This document shows positions 4,897 through 5,575 of a stretch of DNA of 5,575 nt, piece after piece. This DNA comes from Puniceicoccales bacterium. GTDB taxonomy: Bacteria > Verrucomicrobiota > Verrucomicrobiia > Opitutales > LL51. The stretch spans positions 1 to 5,575 of the forward strand of contig JAIRZB010000008.1 of assembly GCA_031267435.1 (NCBI GenBank). Reading direction: 5' to 3'. The position numbers and the translations under genes were made by a program. The notes below the pieces were generated by a model that was given only the letters and a program-made list of their open reading frames with translations, ran no database searches and was not told the origin of the DNA. Positions within the stretch are counted from its first letter, which is position 1. Each line of letters starts with the position of its first letter.

Positions 4897-5575
4897 ATGT
4901 TAGAGAACATATTGACCAAAAATGGAAGAGCTTTGCTTGGCATCGCTTTTAGTTTTCTTTTATCAAACGCCAGCCTAGAAGCTGTAAGAACTTATCGCAG
5001 CTGGAATCTGGAAGAGGATCATCTATTGAGAAGAGCCGTTGAAACACTCGGAGCTGTTAACTGGACAGCAATCGCCGCATTGTTTCCAGGCAGGACAGCC
5101 ACGCAATGCCGACAGCACTGGAACGATTACTTAAATCCAGCTATTAACAGAGGGCCATGGACTAAAGCAGAAGACCGAGATCTGGTGGCCGCTCATCGAA
5201 GAGGAGATGGATGGGCAGCAATCGCCGGACAGCTCTCAAACAGGACAGGCCAGCAATGCCGATGTCGATTCGAAAGTTTAATTGCTCTTCAACAAAGAGC
5301 AGCAGCTCGTCTACCAGCTTCTTCTCCAGCTCCAGCGGTTGTTCAAGCAGAAGTGGCAGCGGGTGGAAATCCAGCCGCGGCAGCTGGCGCAGCTGACCCT
5401 GCCGATCCTCGGCCTTCGCGTCGCCGTCAGCTAAGGGTGGCAGTGTATAGAGGTCCAGCCGCGGTAGCTGGCGCAGTTGGCCCAGCCAATCCTCCTTCGG
5501 ATTCAGCTTCAGATGATGAAGGGTCCGATTCGTCGACTCCTCCTTCGAAAAGAGTGCCAGTGGGTAGAAATCCAG
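4897..5575 (+). CDS. Secreted-like protein with two Myb repeats, copy 2 (3' end outside the window)
   Basis: Open from the ATG at 4897 to the window end: 226 residues, no stop, so partial. Residues 1-29 repeat the signal-peptide-like segment of copy 1, with 25 of 29 residues identical and the same SNA|S site. Myb repeat 1 has Trp36, Trp56 and Trp75 (QCRQHW). The linker YLNPAINRGPWT is strikingly close to the eukaryotic R2R3 linker. Repeat 2 has Trp88, Trp106 and Phe125 (QQCRCRF). The region AIAGQLSNRTGQQCR through QQRAAARL is almost the same as copy 1, while repeat 1 is strongly diverged. The tail is Ala/Pro/Gly-rich, with an acidic Ser/Asp stretch (SDSASDDEGSDSS) and repeated VAVYRGP-like units. 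Expected role: sequence-specific DNA binding, probably with a different target from copy 1 if repeat 1 sets specificity. Export is inferred. No Shine-Dalgarno is present. Confidence 0.82.
   Translation, partial: MLENILTKNGRALLGIAFSFLLSNASLEAVRTYRSWNLEEDHLLRRAVETLGAVNWTAIAALFPGRTATQCRQHWNDYLNPAINRGPWTKAEDRDLVAAHRRGDGWAAIAGQLSNRTGQQCRCRFESLIALQQRAAARLPASSPAPAVVQAEVAAGGNPAAAAGAADPADPRPSRRRQLRVAVYRGPAAVAGAVGPANPPSDSASDDEGSDSSTPPSKRVPVGRNP
5353..5575 (+). repeat. Degenerate coding repeats in the Myb 2 C-terminus
   Basis: Units beginning GTGGCAGCGGGTGG, GTGGCAGTGTATAG and GTGCCAGTGGGTAG start at 5353, 5437 and 5554, each in frame and each followed by AATCCAG or GTCCAG. The first two continue with the GCCGCGGnAGCTGGCGCAG block also found in Myb gene 1. 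The third unit is cut by the window end, so more units probably follow. Confidence 0.65.

Larger units (their letters stand above)
4768..4978 (+). repeat. Right arm of the ~200-bp inverted repeat
   Basis: Counterpart of 759-964 in opposite orientation. The contiguous 199-bp core is 4780-4978, with 5 extra bases (4775-4779) before the shared TCCAATC. Mismatches cluster around the -10/ATG interval and codons 6-7. The two arms enclose about 3.8 kb holding the Rpn-like, DHH and tal genes. Confidence 0.9.

Noticed and set aside
5211..5396. 61-codon Ser-rich plus-strand frame within Myb gene 2
   Set aside because: It is out of frame with the Myb repeats; the Ser runs come from reading Ala/Pro-coding repeats in the wrong frame.

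Overview
This is a bacterial window: the genes have no introns, two of them overlap by an ATGA junction, and the promoters have TTGACA-type -35 boxes. It holds an ordinary metabolic gene pair surrounded by unusual accessory genes. The two outer genes encode proteins with tandem Myb (SANT-like) DNA-binding repeats that closely resemble eukaryotic R2R3-Myb proteins. Each is preceded by a hydrophobic N-terminus that looks like a Sec signal peptide. This suggests a host-associated bacterium carrying eukaryote-like, possibly exported DNA-binding proteins. Verrucomicrobiota (Puniceicoccales) or another symbiont lineage is a guess I cannot confirm.

Layout, left to right. 103-840 (-): complete Myb-repeat protein (245 aa). 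841-1147: promoter region of that gene, a 36-bp echo of the DHH gene, and a hairpin terminator. 1148-2539 (-): Rpn/PD-(D/E)XK nuclease-like protein with a hydrophobic N-terminal extension and an EG-rich coiled tail. 2639-3625 (-): DHH/DHHA1 phosphoesterase of the NrnA type. 3622-4545 (-): transaldolase of the TalB type, first gene of a two-gene operon with the DHH gene. 4546-4896: tal promoter, a decayed 3' end of another Myb-family gene, then the promoter of the second Myb gene. 4897-5575 (+): second Myb-repeat protein, which runs off the window.

The two Myb genes point outward. Their promoter plus signal-peptide segments form an inverted repeat of about 200 bp (759-964 and 4768-4978, roughly 95% identical by eye) enclosing the Rpn, DHH and tal genes. 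Within the Myb genes, conservation is mosaic. The promoter and export signal are nearly identical, the first Myb repeat is strongly diverged, the end of the second Myb repeat is again about 90% identical, and the Ala/Pro/Gly-rich C-termini vary by internal repeats. This is the pattern expected of a recombining, diversifying family.

Each Myb gene has a perfect TTGACA, a 17-bp spacer and a TG-extended GATAAC box ending only 10 bp before the ATG. The mRNA should therefore be nearly leaderless, and an apparent upstream TTG start is really the -35 box. The most interesting hypothesis is a multigene family of exported Myb-type DNA-binding proteins, possibly nucleomodulins acting on host chromatin, placed around a housekeeping operon together with a nuclease-like protein that may also be membrane-targeted or exported.
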